Shown one piece after another: positions 24,404 to 36,868 of a DNA stretch of 64,000 bases. The notes beneath the pieces were generated by a model, which was not told the DNA's origin, did not search any database, and saw only the letters and a list, made by a program, of their open reading frames with translations. Position 1 is the stretch's first letter. The number at the start of each line of letters is the position of its first letter. Source of the stretch: Dichomitus squalens LYAD-421 SS1 (Eukaryota; Basidiomycota; Agaricomycetes; Polyporales; Polyporaceae); contig NW_006766962.1 in NCBI RefSeq assembly GCF_000275845.1, positions 42,171 through 106,170 of the forward strand. Direction: 5' to 3'. The position numbers were made by a program, and so were the translations under genes.

Positions 24404-24697
24404 ATGTCCGATTCTCTCGCTCAGCAGATGCAGGACAACGTCTTGATTACCGTGACTCTCTCTCCGACATCCGCTCTCTATAGCAGTCCTGATGGACTGA
24501 TCGTCCACCCTCTCCTGACGCGCCTCGGTCGCGTAGGCGAACTACAGGACGTTCAAGTCCTCAGTGTCCCTCGTGACAACTGGTCGCAAGCACAGGGCGA
24601 TATATTGAGCGCATTGAACGCTGCACCGGGCGTTCTCAGAGTGGATGTGCAAGATCCACCCAGACTGAGAGCCAAGAGAGGCCGTGACGAGTTCTGA
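24404..24697 (+). CDS. Small hypothetical protein, 97 residues
   Basis: This is a single ORF with an ATG at 24404 preceded by ACACA, a good context. The sequence is balanced, with no low complexity: a beta-like first half (NVLITVTLSPTSALYSSPDG) and a helical middle (WSQAQGDILSALNAA), ending in a basic tail (RLRAKRGRDEF). I do not recognise a family. It is divergent from the inositol kinase gene, sharing about 320 bp of promoter sequence. Composition and placement support a real gene, but the evidence is modest. Confidence 0.55.
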   Translation: MSDSLAQQMQDNVLITVTLSPTSALYSSPDGLIVHPLLTRLGRVGELQDVQVLSVPRDNWSQAQGDILSALNAAPGVLRVDVQDPPRLRAKRGRDEF

Positions 24698-25115
24698 TGG
24701 AAGCCTAAGGTGCGTTTTGAATGTTAGATTCTCCTCATGTCCAATGCGCTTATAACACTTGCATCAGACCATGTACAATTCAGGTCGCGTCTCATCAAAT
24801 TGTGTATACCAGCCGTTCCCCACATGTAGATTTGTTTGCCTCCTACCTGCTCGAGCCGGTAGAGACTTGAAACAAACTTCACCCTGACTGCCTATAGTAG
24901 ATGATCCTGATGAAAAGCAACCTCTCAGTTGGGGCACAGTGGGAGGCAAAACAGAGACAGCACAGCATACTTCGATATAAACGCATACATACTACGGTTG
25001 CAGAAAAGGATGGACGGTAGGCGGGAATCAAGAGCGGTGTTGTCACGAGAGCGTCCTCGACGCCGGCAAAGCCCTAGTCGCAGAGACTCTGAGTCGCTCC
25101 GGAGTGGTGTAAGGA
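24698..25115. other. Intergenic between convergent genes, no gene seen
   Basis: 3' flanks only. No repeats noticed. Confidence 0.5.
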
Positions 25116-27324
25116 CTACTTATGGAGTGTGGGAGCGGGGTGGATGAGTGATCTCTGACCCCCCGTATCGATTGCGACCTCCCGATGCACGGAAAACGGC
25201 TGCGGTGATGCTGTCGTCGCCGCGGGATAGCAGTCTCCAGACCCGTGACCCGCGAAGGAAGCTGCATATAATCCAACAGGCTGCACAATTGGTGCCGCGC
25301 GCTGAGGAGCCCCATGTGCGTGCCCTCCACTCTGCTCGTGAGGCGCAAAGCTGTGGAGAGGGAGGTAGTGGTAGGCTTGCCTTGAGTTCCGTTGAGCTTG
25401 ATGAGATGAAGGACAGTCGACAGCCGGTGGTGCAAGCGTTATTCTCGCTGGGTTGGGCGGTGGGGGGAAAGAGACGTCGGCCTCGCGAAGGATCTCCTCG
25501 TAAACTCGACCAAAGAGCTCGAGATGGACGACGAGCGTCCTCGTCGGTGAGCGTTTGCATGGTGTAAATGACAGCCGCACAGCGCGGTCGGCGTCACCGA
25601 ACACCTTAGAACGTGAAGGCCAAAAGTCGACGTGATGTTGGGAACACGAATGAGAAGAAGGGTCATCGTATCCTTGTGGGTGACCCCCGTCGTGGTATAT
25701 GGTAACCTTGGACCAGCGGCAGAAATATCCACGTTGATTCTGGCAGAGCCCGAGATCTAGACATATCTGTTCAGCGGCTCCTCCGAGGCGAAATATTGTC
25801 ATCGTGATGAGATGCTGATGGGGTTGATGCTCAGTCACTTCAGCACGAAGAGCTAATAGTCTAGAGACAAGGAAGTGTGGGAAGCGAAATGGGGGATCGG
25901 GGTCGCAGTTGATCGTGAGTCGTGTGGTAGTGGCACTCGGGGACAAGCCTTGAGGAGGCCGAGGGACGACGTAGAGGGTTCGCCACTTCGCCTCGACGCG
26001 CTTCCCGTTGAATTGGAGATCGTTCAGGTCTCGTCCAAGCCTGGCCAAACGAGTGATGGACCATGATGGCGAGCGTAGCATGTCGGAACGCCAGTGGCAA
26101 CCTGTATGATAGCGCGGTCTCGTGGGATCTTCTTCCTCCTCTGACGCGTCTCGCATCAAGAGAAGTCCTAAGTGATCGTTGTCGTCCTGGCACAGGAGTA
26201 CTGCGATAGTTATGCCATCGGCCTCGAAAACAGGAAGTCGCAATTTGACACCGTGACTGGTCATTGAGATCCGAGGGAGCTCTACGGCATCGAAGGGACT
26301 ACTGGCCTCAGCTCCGTCCCACGCGCCTCCGCTGTCCTGCTAGGTTCAAGGGGTTGAGACTCTAGTCAACGAGCTTAACGTGATGAGGTGTACTTACTGA
26401 TACGGAACTCCTACGAACCCTCGGGGTATAGTGCACTCGTGTCTCAAACTCACGTGGAGAGGATGCTAACAGAAACTGCCATGTATCGCAAATATCGACG
26501 TGAAGCCCAAGAGTGATGCCATGGGTGCTGAAGTCTCCGCGAGGCAAGAAATCGTCTCCAAAGACGAAGAGGCTGGTGTCTGAGTTGTGGCGCATGATCT
26601 CGTATTGTAGGCGCGTAAACGCCCTTTCACCCTCTCCGTAGTTGGCCGGCATGCTGACATCGAAAAGGCCCATCAAGCAGTACGCTTCGTCTTCCACGCG
26701 CGTCGTCCTTCGTCTCGACGCCCAATTCATGCGCGAGGCAATGGAGAAGTCGGCAGGTCTCTTCTGTCTGGTGAAAATCCTGGATTCGATCCCTGTGATC
26801 TCCTGTAGCAGGTTGGCCAGGGTCGTTCTGTTCCCCAACTCGGTCCAGTCGCTAGATATGAACAAGAGACGCGCGGGGGCAACGAGCTCCTGGAGGGTCC
26901 ATCCTCGAGTGTGCCAGCGGCTCCTTCTGAAGGCGGAGTTCGACGCGTCCAGAATACAGTCGCCAGGGACGTCGGCGAGGTACGCATAGCACACCTCGCA
27001 GTCGGAGTACCACCGATACATCGAGTTGACGGCCTCGGAAAGCTCGCTACTGCTCGTCTTATCGATGCAGCACGAGTCGACCCAGGCCCACTGGTACCCG
27101 TGTTCTTCGGCGAGAATGCACATCTCGCGGATCTTGGGCGACAGCTCAGGATCGTCTCGGGGATTCGCATGATGGCGTCGGCATCGTTCGCTGATAGCAC
27201 GAACTTCCTGGTACGTTTGCTCGTTTTTCTCCCAGGTATGCGAGAGGATCGCGTAGCCTCCGTCAGCGTCGAAGGTCCGGGAGAAGTAGTGCAGTTCGGC
27301 GCGGTCGGTGCTCAGTAGCCACAT
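25116..27324 (-). CDS. HET-domain (heterokaryon incompatibility-like) protein
   Basis: Two exons (27324-26398 and 26339-25116) give 716 residues, with a 58-nt intron (GTAAGT...CCTAG). The N-terminal third is a HET domain: YAILSHTWEKNEQTYQEV, then YQWAWVDSCCIDKTSSSELS and MYRWYSDCEVCYAYLADV, then SRWHTRGWTLQELVAPARLL. This is followed by RVEDEAYCLMGLFDVSMPAN and YGEGERAFTRLQYEI, the usual link after the HET core in basidiomycete members. The second exon is mostly beta-like with a Pro/His-rich tail and no named domain. HET domains can trigger cell death in non-self recognition in ascomycetes. In Agaricomycetes such genes are numerous and mostly untested, so that role is inference here. Confidence 0.9.
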
Positions 27325-27892
27325 AACGGAATTGCAAGACTACAGTGAGCCAACACTTTAGAGCACTGCAATGCCATGGCTTGAGATGGTCGTGGACGTA
27401 CAGAGGAATCGGAGGAGTCCCAAGGGCGGTCGACGTTACACAGCGCTGTGTATCTTGAACCGTTCCCTTGCCTACGCGAGGAAAGCGTGTAGCGGAGGAT
27501 ATGGCTGACAGACAATCCACGTAGCCAAGGTTATCGCTCTTGCGTCCTGAGTTAACATGAGCAGGAGGAACTATAGTTTAGGCGGTTGCGGACGAGCGAG
27601 AGCTGAAGCTCCCGGAGCTGTCGACCTGAGTGCAACGGATGACATAAAAATGGACTATGGCGCGCGTTCAGCCACGTTGCTCAGGCTAGGGCCGTTGCTC
27701 TCGACTGTCCCCCCTCATTCAGTACCTTCCTTGCCCACAGTGCTTGTCGTGGGTCAAGCTCCATCTTATTTGTTCGTGTACTGTGTAACTGATGACAGCT
27801 ATTCCTATGTGCCGATGCCGATTTATTGACCTCCTATGTACTCCCGCAATGGAATGGAGGTCGCGAAACTTGCGAATACCACTTCTTACCTC
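27325..27892. other. Intergenic, one doubtful ORF
   Basis: A 90-codon ATG ORF lies on the plus strand at 27557-27829. It has no recognisable motif and ends in a Tyr/Ser-rich stretch. I would not call it a gene. Confidence 0.4.
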
Positions 27893-29681
27893 CTAAAGGA
27901 TCGCTAACTCTCCCACCATCTTTGCCAGTCCTGCCACCCTGTCCCCAAGCAGCTCCTTGCATAGTTCCGGATTAGTATGACCCTCTGTGAGCGAGTCGTC
28001 ACAATAGCTCCATTTCGTTTTCTGGCTCCGGTTCCATCGGACCTGCAGAATGCCATGCAACTCGAGTCGCTGGCAGGTTATATGACCTCTGTTGGCAGTG
28101 AGGTGCCGTTCCATGTCCCTCACCATCTTCGCCAGCCTCCGCACACCCCTGTTGCACCTTCTGAAGAGGAGCTTCCAGACAAGGGTGATGTTGCCAGGCC
28201 TCGCGGATTCCGGAGCGGTGGCGCAGGAGTGCAAAAAGAGTCCAACAAACGAGCTTCCGCAGGTTCGAGGAGAGATCTCGATTCTCGTGAGGAGACGGAG
28301 GTGTGCAAGGCCGTTGAATAGACTTGGCATACCGGTGCGGGAGTACTCGAAGAGGAATGCATGAGGGAGGTCGACGCTCACGTCAGACATGGGTAAGACG
28401 CGGCAGCATTCCTCGAAGCATTCGAGGTGCGATTTGAGCAAGGAGAGGACCGTGTTGACATGAACATCCCCCCTCTCCGCGTTCGAAAACCTCGCAGAAA
28501 TGTATCGTTCATCGCAGCTAATATGCATGCGGTCGTATGGGGTAACGGTGCGGGTACGGGAGAGGTGTAAAAGAAGGGCGTGCCAAGCGCATCCGTCCAA
28601 GCGCTCCCTGTCGCCTTCGGTGTATTGCAGGAGTTGGATGGACGTTGAGGGAGGGAAAGCGAGCCAGCCCAGTATATGCTTCATTCTGGCTGCCTGGCTT
28701 GGCTGAGAACAGCCGACTAAGCTGTTCCCTGCGTATATGACGAGTGAACGCAGATGAGGGAGATGGATAGACCCGGCCGTCAAGACGGTTGTCTTTGGAA
28801 AGGCCGCGCCCATAGTGTCTAGCTTCAAAGAGGTAAGATTCTTGCAATTCGACAGCACAGATGTGATGTGTCTATTGACCCCGAAAGTCCTGTCTAAGAC
28901 TAGGGCTTCAAGCGTAGTGGTGGCACATGCCGAGGTGAACAGGGATGCAGGGATCTCCAGCTGATGGAGACACGGCAGGTCAGATTCCCCGTATTCTATG
29001 CTGCCCGGGTCCCTATTCTGCGACGCAGATACGCCGCACACAGTGATCTTCAGACGTCTTAGCTGGAGCATACCGGAATGCAGTACTTCGTTGAAGGGGG
29101 ATAATTTCCGGCTTGTCAACAAATACGCGTAGAACTCCACATCTAGCGTCTCTAGATAGCTCCGGCAACGTCCATTGCTGCTCTCAAGAAGCCAGGCTGG
29201 TCTGTTGCTAGGTATCGAGCATGAATGGTGAGAGGGCAAGGGTGACAACGGGGGGCGACCATGCGGAGAAATTCGTCAAGTCGACGTTCGTGCGAGACAT
29301 CGAACTCCGTGTTAGTCAGAACAGTGGCCCAAAGCGTCGGCATCGCGAGGATTACGGAGCGCCAGCGACGGCAGATACCGGCGATGACCAAGTCTCTCCG
29401 TGTGCTGCAAGCGACACCAAAGATCTTCATGAGGATCTCGGTGGGAAGACTGTGGATGGGGGATGTGGCGTAGTTGTGCAAGGAATTCGCCGTAGCAATA
29501 TGCTCTACGAGACGGACGATGCTTTCCGATACTCGTCCGCCATCGCAAGAGCCCGGCCTGGTACATCACGAATAGCGAGCCTGCGGAGGGCGTCCTGATC
29601 CTCGACAGGCAAGGAAGTGGAAAGCTCGGGGAATGGCAATCCTTCAACGTCAACATCAGCGAGATCGGGAACCCCGTCCAT
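27893..29681 (-). pseudogene. F-box protein gene with two apparent frameshifts
   Basis: Read on the minus strand from the ATG at 29681, an acidic lead (MDGVPDLADVDVEGLPFPEL) continues to MADEYRKA. The frame then must slip near 29525-29535 to reach LVEHIATANSL and the F-box (IHSLPTEILMKIFGVACSTR, then GICRRWRSVILAMPTLWA). It must slip again near 29160-29200 to reach YLETLDVEFYAYLLTSRKLS and a 420-residue LRR-like C-terminal part that stays open to 27893. I found no GT-AG intron with the right phase at either point. The layout is that of the large F-box/LRR family of Agaricomycetes. It may be a decaying gene, or the two shifts may be single-base assembly errors. Confidence 0.6.
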
Positions 29682-30652
29682 GTTGTGGGTGATCCCAGAG
29701 ATTCGGGCTAGGTAGCAGTGCTGTTAGATGAAAGGCATAAAGCCAATTCTGCCAGAACGTACCTTGATGAGAGCTCGGAGGAAACTTGAGTCTGTTCTTG
29801 ATAGGCGCCTGCAAACGACGGTGCCTTGTCCGCCTCGCGGAGAACGTGTGGCAGGAGCAAACAGGAGGACGCCACCCAGTCGCACAGCCGCCGCCCATGG
29901 CTATAGCGAGTGTAGCGGATGAGGATGTAATAGCCTTAGATACTGTCCTTGGATAAGTGGCTGGTTTGCGGAGATTGTGATGTCGTCCATAGATCTAGCG
30001 CAACAACTCGCGGGACGCGATAGGCGTCATCAGTCGAGGCGCGCACGCGACGGAGCTGGAAGCGGGGACAGAAGCAGAGTGGGTCGAATCGTTAGGTGTA
30101 GGTCGGGGGATAGTAGAAGGGGGTATGGATATCGCGCTGGGTATAGGAAGAGGGGATATCGTCGCGATAGTGCGTGAGATGTAGGGCATGTGGGGCGTGC
30201 ATAGACAGAGTGTGCGTGAAACTGCTACCACAATTTAACATCGTTCATGGAGTATTCCGATATGGAATGTTCGAAGGACCTGCACGACAGCGCGAAGAAC
30301 TGGTTAATTGAGCGAAGTGCTTTCAAACGGAGGGTACGTACTAGGTCTGCGGGAGGTACATTGAGTTGTCACGGGATAGGTCACAACCATCAGAATCGCA
30401 CTGGTGTAAGGCTGCGAACAGGCAAGCATTCTGTGCCTTTCTGCAGGAGCATAACTTACTTGAACATGCAAGAATGCCTCGCGTGAGGTGTGATCGGCGA
30501 CACAGGTTTGCAGCCACGATCGCCATCTGCACATGATATATGTATCCATCCAAGAAATGTCCTATAGTACAATTGATTGTCCCAGCAAGCCAAAATGCTA
30601 ACTCCAGAAAGAAGTGGGTCTCAGGGGAGGAAAGAACGGCGAGGCATAGCCT
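29682..30652. other. Intergenic, no firm gene
   Basis: It may include a short 5' exon of the neighbouring F-box gene near 29765-29898, followed by a GTACGT donor at about 29763. That exon could not be joined in frame with confidence. The rest shows only short ORFs. Confidence 0.4.
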
Positions 30653-33600
30653 CTACACGATGGTGCATGCATCCGAGCACCAGCTGAGGAGCGAAGAACA
30701 CGAACCCGAGGACGTCGCGTCGGCAGTCTTGATGACGCCTCCGGCACGCTTGATGGTGATAGTGTATTCGCGAGAGCCACTGGCAGGTACGGGGTACCAC
30801 CACTTCAGGGTCTGCGCCTCGACGGTCCACCGCCCTTCCGAGACATCGACATTGAGTGCGAGCAGTGGAGAGGGCTCAAAGAGGGATCGCAACTGGTCCG
30901 CCGCGAAGTCGCCGGAGGAACGAGAGAGCTTGTCCGTTGACTTGGACATAGGTCCATCCGCGATGCTCGGCGTCACCGAGTCCGAAACAGGGGACTGCTC
31001 CGCTTGGATATCGTGGACGAGCTTGTCGGTGGCATAGTGAACGAGAGGTACGAAGATCTCGGTGGGAAGTTCTGCCTCGTCCGGACTACCCGGCCCCGTG
31101 GACAGCCCAAGACGGTCGCGTTTCGGTGCGTCTTCTGAACGGACCTGCACGGTGAGCTTGAACTCCGCCTTTGAGATGTCGAACTGGATGTTAGTGGGCA
31201 CGCCGACTACAGCTGTGGGGAACGGACGAATGAACGCCTTCGGAGCGCGCGTACCATCCGTCAGGAAGTCGTAAACGTTGGCCCAGTCCGAGGATGAGCG
31301 CGCCGTTCCCTTCGGAAACACAGTTGCGTCATCAGCGGGGCTGTCACCAGGAGTGAGGGTGTTCAGGGACACGCTAGAAGCGGTAGCAGAGTGGACCGTG
31401 ACAGTCTGACCCTTCTTCGGCGGGAAGGCGGACGAAGAATCGTTCGCGCCCATCCTGAACCGAGTCTGTGGTCGAAGGTCATCGGGGCTCCACACGCTCA
31501 GATCCTCCATATTCCACCCGTCGCCCCACTCGTGGGAGTTGTCCGGGCAGTAGTTCCAGATGGTGTAATTGAGCGCATTTGGTCCGTCTGCCGCGTTCAT
31601 GCTCGCATCCATTGCCTTCTGCTGGCTCGAGAAATCGCCCTTGTACTTGCCGCCGTCGGTGTATCCGTACGCCTTCTTCCCGTCCATGTCATATGGGATG
31701 CCAATCTCACCGATGATCGTCGGGTACGCGCCCAAGATCTTCGCGTCGGCCTTCAGGTAGCCTAGCTGCTCCTGTAGCGATTTGCGAATTGCGCCCTCGC
31801 CGATCTTGACGGCAGCCGCAGGCGAGGAGTATTTGCCGCGAATGATGCCTAGAGCGTCGGCGTTGAACCAGTTCCAGTGCCGCGTGACGAGCGTAAGGCC
31901 GTCGTAGTAGTGCGTCGAGTAGCAGCAGCGGCCCTTCAGGTAGCGCTCGTTGATCTGCGGAGGGGGTACGAAGACAGGGGGGGCAACAAAGAGGATTGCC
32001 TCCGGATGCAGCTCACGTATCCGCGTCGCGAACTCCTGCCAGTGCGGCCGCCAGAAGTCGTCGATGAACTTGAGTTCTTCACCGTTCGGGTGACGGCGGA
32101 AGTACTCAGGTCGGAGGACTTCGCCTGTGTCGACATCCCAGACACCGTGCTGGGCCCAGATACACGTCCCAAGCTTCCAGCCTGGGTCCCGCTTCCAGCC
32201 CCATTTGGGGTGAACGCCATTGGGCTCGGTAGCGGGATCCGCCCACATCTTCTTGCCTTTGGGGTCGATCGTGACCGTCCCATCTTTCTTGGGGCCCATC
32301 GAGGAGAACACCCAATTTTCGACGGTCTGCGCCGTACCCATGCCAAGACGCAGCGACTGCGCAGGAGAAGGGAAAGGACCCTTCTTCAGCACGGACCCTT
32401 GCTTCGTCGGCACTTCGTTCAGATTGTCATAGCCACAGAGACCCTCAGCGGGCTCGTTCATGCTATCCCACCCGAGGATGCACTCGTCCAGGAGATCGCT
32501 CGCGTTGTCGCGTATGCGCTGCGCGAGCTGTGCAAAGGCGTTGATGTAGTGGGACTGAAGGTAGTCCTGGATATTCTGGCCGTCGATGACGCATTTGGGC
32601 GCAAACTCACGGCCGGCGAAGAAAAGGGTGAATAGCGTCTGTGATGCGAGACGGCCGTAGTTCGTGCTCCAGATCATAGCAGGGAGTTCTGATGGCGTAG
32701 ACTCAGAACTGGGGGAATACTCCGAGTGGATGACGGCCGCTAGAGTTGCGGTGAAGTTGTGGGGATTGAGGCCGCATGCGAGTAGGGTCCAGTAAGGTGC
32801 ACCAGAACCACCAGAGAATCGTGACCACTACGAATGTGCTCTATTAGCATAAGATTCCTTTGGTACAGGTGTCCCGCCCTGCATCTGCGAGTCGTCCTAA
32901 AGGAGCGTACTCGTATGATACCTCAGGATTCCCTGGCTCAGAGCTAGTCACGAGGACGTAGGGAGAGTATAATAGCCTTGACGGCTCAACGAGCCGGTGA
33001 CGTTGTCACCGGTACCCTCAGTATATCGCAGCAGCTTCACTGCCGTCAAGGAGGCAATGGAAGTGGAAAACATGATCCTCGCTCAGACAGGCGGTCCTCG
33101 GCGCAACGACCGTGATCCACTTCCATGCATTGTGGCCTCGTCAAACAGGGACACGGCTTCATAGACGTGACCTTTTCCGCACGACACCAATTATGAAGTT
33201 AAGCTAGACGCTCACGATGTCTTGGTGCGGGTCCATATACACTCGGAATCCACACTCCTTGACTTTCCGGAGTACTCGGACTGTGTAGTCCATAAATTCG
33301 CAGTCGTATTTGCCACTGTGAATGGCTTAGATATGCAGTTACAAAGACTGTAGAATGACACTTACGGGCCAGCGTGCTCTAGCGATTCCCAGGTAACAAC
33401 ATACCGGAGCATGTTGAACCCCCACCCCTTGAGGCGTGTTAGGTGTACGTCCGCCGACCCATCTTCGAGGTTCAGCGGACGACCGACGAAGCTTTCTTCG
33501 CCGCTCTCCCCTGCCTCCCAAAAGCCCTCGAGCTTCTGCGAGGGAGAGCCGACAGGAGCTTTGTCCGCCCCGGATAGGTTGATGCCGCGCAGGAGGACCG

Positions 33601-33700
33601 TCCGACCGGCGTTGTCGACGAATTGAGCGTCGGTGGTGTGAACATAGTGAGGTGGAACGGGATTCCCAGTTACGGGGGAGACGGACGGGACACGAGGCAT
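30653..33700 (-). CDS. GH5 glycosidase of the EGCrP / steryl-beta-glucosidase type
   Basis: Three exons (33700-33366, 33315-33216, 32827-30653) give 869 residues. The family markers are [37 protein letters not shown] joined across intron 2 to [14 protein letters not shown], then the acid/base GWDSMNEP (Glu about 270) and the nucleophile TIIGEIGIP (Glu about 519). This matches fungal GH5 enzymes related to endoglycoceramidase, which include ergosteryl-beta-glucosidases. The long C-terminal part (about 350 residues) is beta-rich and ends with a hydrophobic Cys-rich tail. The enzyme would act on sterol glucosides or glucosylceramide in lipid turnover. The substrate is not decided by sequence alone. 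Intron 2 (33215-32828) is 388 nt, unusually long. Confidence 0.93.
32976..33126. repeat. Nested inverted repeats inside the long GH5-gene intron
   Basis: Three stems lie in tandem or nested. CCTTGACGGC (32976-32985) pairs with GCCGTCAAGG (33042-33051). Inside it, CCGGTGAC (32994-33001) pairs with GTCACCGG (33005-33012) over a 3-nt loop. Next to it, ATGGAAGTGGA (33057-33067) pairs with TCCACTTCCAT (33116-33126). All matches are perfect. Confidence 0.8.
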
Positions 33701-35308
33701 TGGGAGAGATAGTCGTGGGGGCAGCCGTGAGGTCGTCGCTGCAGCCTGCTGTCGTCGTTGTCGCCGGTGGGACTAGCGGCGCCTGTGGAGAAGATGGGCG
33801 GCAGACGCTGAAGTGGGACCACTTTCGATGCGTCATCATAATCTTCTTATCAGTACTTGAATTTGGTGTAACAACCTGTGTTAGGGGCCGTTCAAAGACG
33901 TCAAGAAAACCCTATACAGCCTTACATCGCTGTTTCGCCGGTGAGGCAGACGTCAGAGGCTCACAACTTGACTTCAGACAGCCATATTCCAAACCTCATC
34001 GACCATGCTGCACCCTCCCTCAACACGTCGTTTGTGCAAAAGAACAAGTCTCCGAAATGTGCGCGAACTCGTTCAATCTCCCAAGCCTTCAAGCATCTCG
34101 AATGTCATTCATTATTTCAATTTCGAGACACAAGGTGAATGCGGTAAGATGGAGCTGAGCCGAATACCAACTATTATACGCGCACTGTTTCCGCTTCGAC
34201 GCAAGAAGTGCCCATTGCTTTGATTACTTACCGCCTTCCAGTCGGTCTTGTTTTGGGACAAGGGCCAACGGCGTTTGCCTCCTTTTCCAGCTCGGATGTC
34301 CTTGAGGTTTACCGTGCATATGGAAGCTCTCAATCTTCATCTCTCGGTGAATGCTTCCCAGTTGATCCGGATTGTCTTACGAGACTCCTACCGGTGACAC
34401 TCTCAACATCTCTCCGGTTGTGGGTGCGCACGATTCCGGTAATCTGACCTTCTTGTTCAGATATGACGACACCACAGGTACGAAAACCAAGCCATTGCGC
34501 ATAGCGATGCTCAGTACGTTCGCATGTATCCACAAAATAACACGCATTTGCCTCATGTTTGCAGCGGTCGAGGCCGTCTTCTAGGTCAAAGAAGAGTTAC
34601 CTGTGTAGTGCAGTGGCCATGCTCAGCATCTGGGCCAGATCTCCCCATCTCCCAGCAGCTGTTGAGAGGAGACCATCATGCGAGGCGCGTATTGACCGAA
34701 GGCGTTCAATATCGGGTGGGAAAGGTACAGACAACCACAGCCTTCATCAGCCTTTCTCCCGGTGGGAGCTCCGGTGTCTGGTGTCGCTCGCTCTTGTAAG
34801 CAGTCGCGCAGTCGGACATGCGGCAGAGTTGGACGTCTACGGTACGACTTCGCTGCATCGTCGAATTCGAGATAGAAACGTCGCTCACAGCCGTACAGCC
34901 TCGCAGTGACCGGCCAGGCGCCAATACACAGCCAGTGCTCGGCCATGATATCGTAATGATTACTTCTGGCCCCCACCCATGTCCTTATTCGGAGTCTCCG
35001 TTCGGTGCTATGCGCCTTCTGGAAAAAAGACACAGATCAGACTGGTACGTCCGGCCTCCCCACTCGTGTTTTCATCATGGTCGACTCTTTCCACCAGAAT
35101 CTCTCACATCAAGCCATTGCACGGCGTAGACGTCACGCTCTTCATACTTTTCAAGTCTACAGAAGCTGTGGGAGGTCGTGATAGCCCTCATCGCCACGCG
35201 TCTCGACTGGGGCGAGCTCGTCCACGTTCCCTCCGCGATACGGAGATGTATAAGAGCCGCTGCGTTGACCACGCCTTCTGCCTCGGCCTCGGCTTCCACG
35301 CGCCATTG
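33701..35308. other. Intergenic, 1.6 kb, no gene seen
   Basis: Head-to-head spacer between the GH5 gene and the hypothetical gene at 35309. The ORFs overlap each other on both strands and have no family-like sequence. No repeat was noticed. Confidence 0.5.
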
Positions 35309-36868
35309 ATGAGCATCCCCGTTCCGCAAGTTGACTTCTCTCGTCGCAATGCTGGTGACCAGTTCCTCCACTCGGACCCTCCATCCTTCCCTCAAGCGTG
35401 GGACTCAGTGAGTCTATCTTCTATAGTTTATCTCCGTGACGTAATGAACAATTTTCTGACGGCTACCATTGTACTTGCAGCACATGTTTCAGCAGGAGTG
35501 GCCCCAGTACCAGTCCCACTCCTCTCACCGCGCTCAATCGCAATCGCAGCCCGAATCACAACAGCATTACCAGCAATGTAACGTGCAGTATACGGATGCA
35601 CCCCATTCGACTGCCAACGCTTTCTCTCCAGAGGCGCCGCGGCATTGCAACCTGCCTTCGTCGCAATCGTCACAGTACTTCGTTCAAGCACCCCAGCCTT
35701 CTCCTCAAGATGAACCTGTACGTGTGCACGAGTGACTCCTGATAACATCACTGACTCCGACCCTCAGATGTTGTCTCCCCTCCCCATCGACCAACTCCCC
35801 CACAATTTTCCGTATCAAGATGTCATCACACCTCCTACCCCGGACTTTCCGAATAGCGCACTGCACTCTCCGGCCTCGACGACGTTCTTCACGCCCCTTT
35901 CTTCCATAGCAGAGCTGTCGGAGACATGGTCTCCTCCGAAACATCATTCTAACTTGCGGGTGTCCCCTGCGGTCTCCACCCACTCAATACCTCATTCACC
36001 GTATGGCAGTCCATATGCGGCACTTCCTTCTCCAATGTCCTCGACGGCAACAACATACTCTTCCCCTTTCCCATACACCCCGAATCATCTCCCTACAAAC
36101 ATGTATTCGCCGATGGTTGCCTCTCCGTCGAGTTTCTACAGTATGACTTTAGGGGACACGCCTGCGATGAGGCCTCTACCGAGCCTACCGCCAGTCCACA
36201 ACCCGCCCAGCTCCTCGACTGCCGAGTCAACCATGTCGCCGAAGAGACCGACTGGGCCTTCTCTCACTCGTGTTCGGGTTCCTCAGCCTCTGGAGCTCGT
36301 GTCTACGCACAACGCTACCTTTGCGGTGGCCTTCAAGGTCCATCGTAAAGCCGGAGTTAGCGTGCGCGATGTCCTTAGCGGCAAGGCGACGGTGGATGGG
36401 CACAACGAGCGTGTATTCGAGCAGACGGGTGTCCGCCAGTTCCGGCTCGTCATCGATGTGAGTTCCAGGTGTCACCATATCATCTATCAGAGGCTTAGTG
36501 TAGTGCTCTTCTCTTCTCCGTATAACAGTGGCCTGGATACGACCAAGCTGGAGCGTACGTCTCTGTGCGGGAGGACGGCGCGTTCATCACTCGGGGCGAA
36601 CTCGCTAAGCGCGTTTGCAAAAGCATCCAGAAGTTCATGCAGAAAAAGGCTGTATGTGTCTTGCGCTTTTGTACTAGAGTGTTCCAAGCTGACGTTCCCC
36701 CTCCTCCAGAAGAAGAAATCCAACTCGTCGAACCCCGGGGAGGGCGACGAATGGACCATCGCACGCGACCGTGGGCAGCGCGGCATTACCATAGATAAGC
36801 TATGGTTGGTGCGCGTGCTCCCCACCGCCCGAAACATGTGGATGGCCGAACTGGAAGTGCAGATGTGA
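35309..36868 (+). CDS. Hypothetical protein: Gln/Ser/Pro-rich front and conserved C-terminal domain
   Basis: Five exons (35309-35407, 35481-35717, 35768-36457, 36529-36651, 36710-36868) close to 435 residues. The first 260 residues are low complexity, rich in Gln, Ser, Pro and Tyr. The last 170 form a compact domain: RVRVPQPLELVSTHNATFAV, then TGVRQFRLVID joined by an intron to WPGYDQAGAYVSVREDGAFI, TRGELAKRVCKSIQKFMQKK, and IDKLWLVRVLPTARNMWMAE. I have seen this WPGY-type layout in other Agaricomycete proteins but know no assigned function. The front resembles transcriptional regulators in composition only. No DNA-binding motif is seen. Confidence 0.8.

Noticed and set aside
31877..32635. 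252-codon plus-strand ORF with leucine- and arginine-rich sequence
   Set aside because: It is antisense to the catalytic region of the GH5 glycosidase. No recognisable motif.
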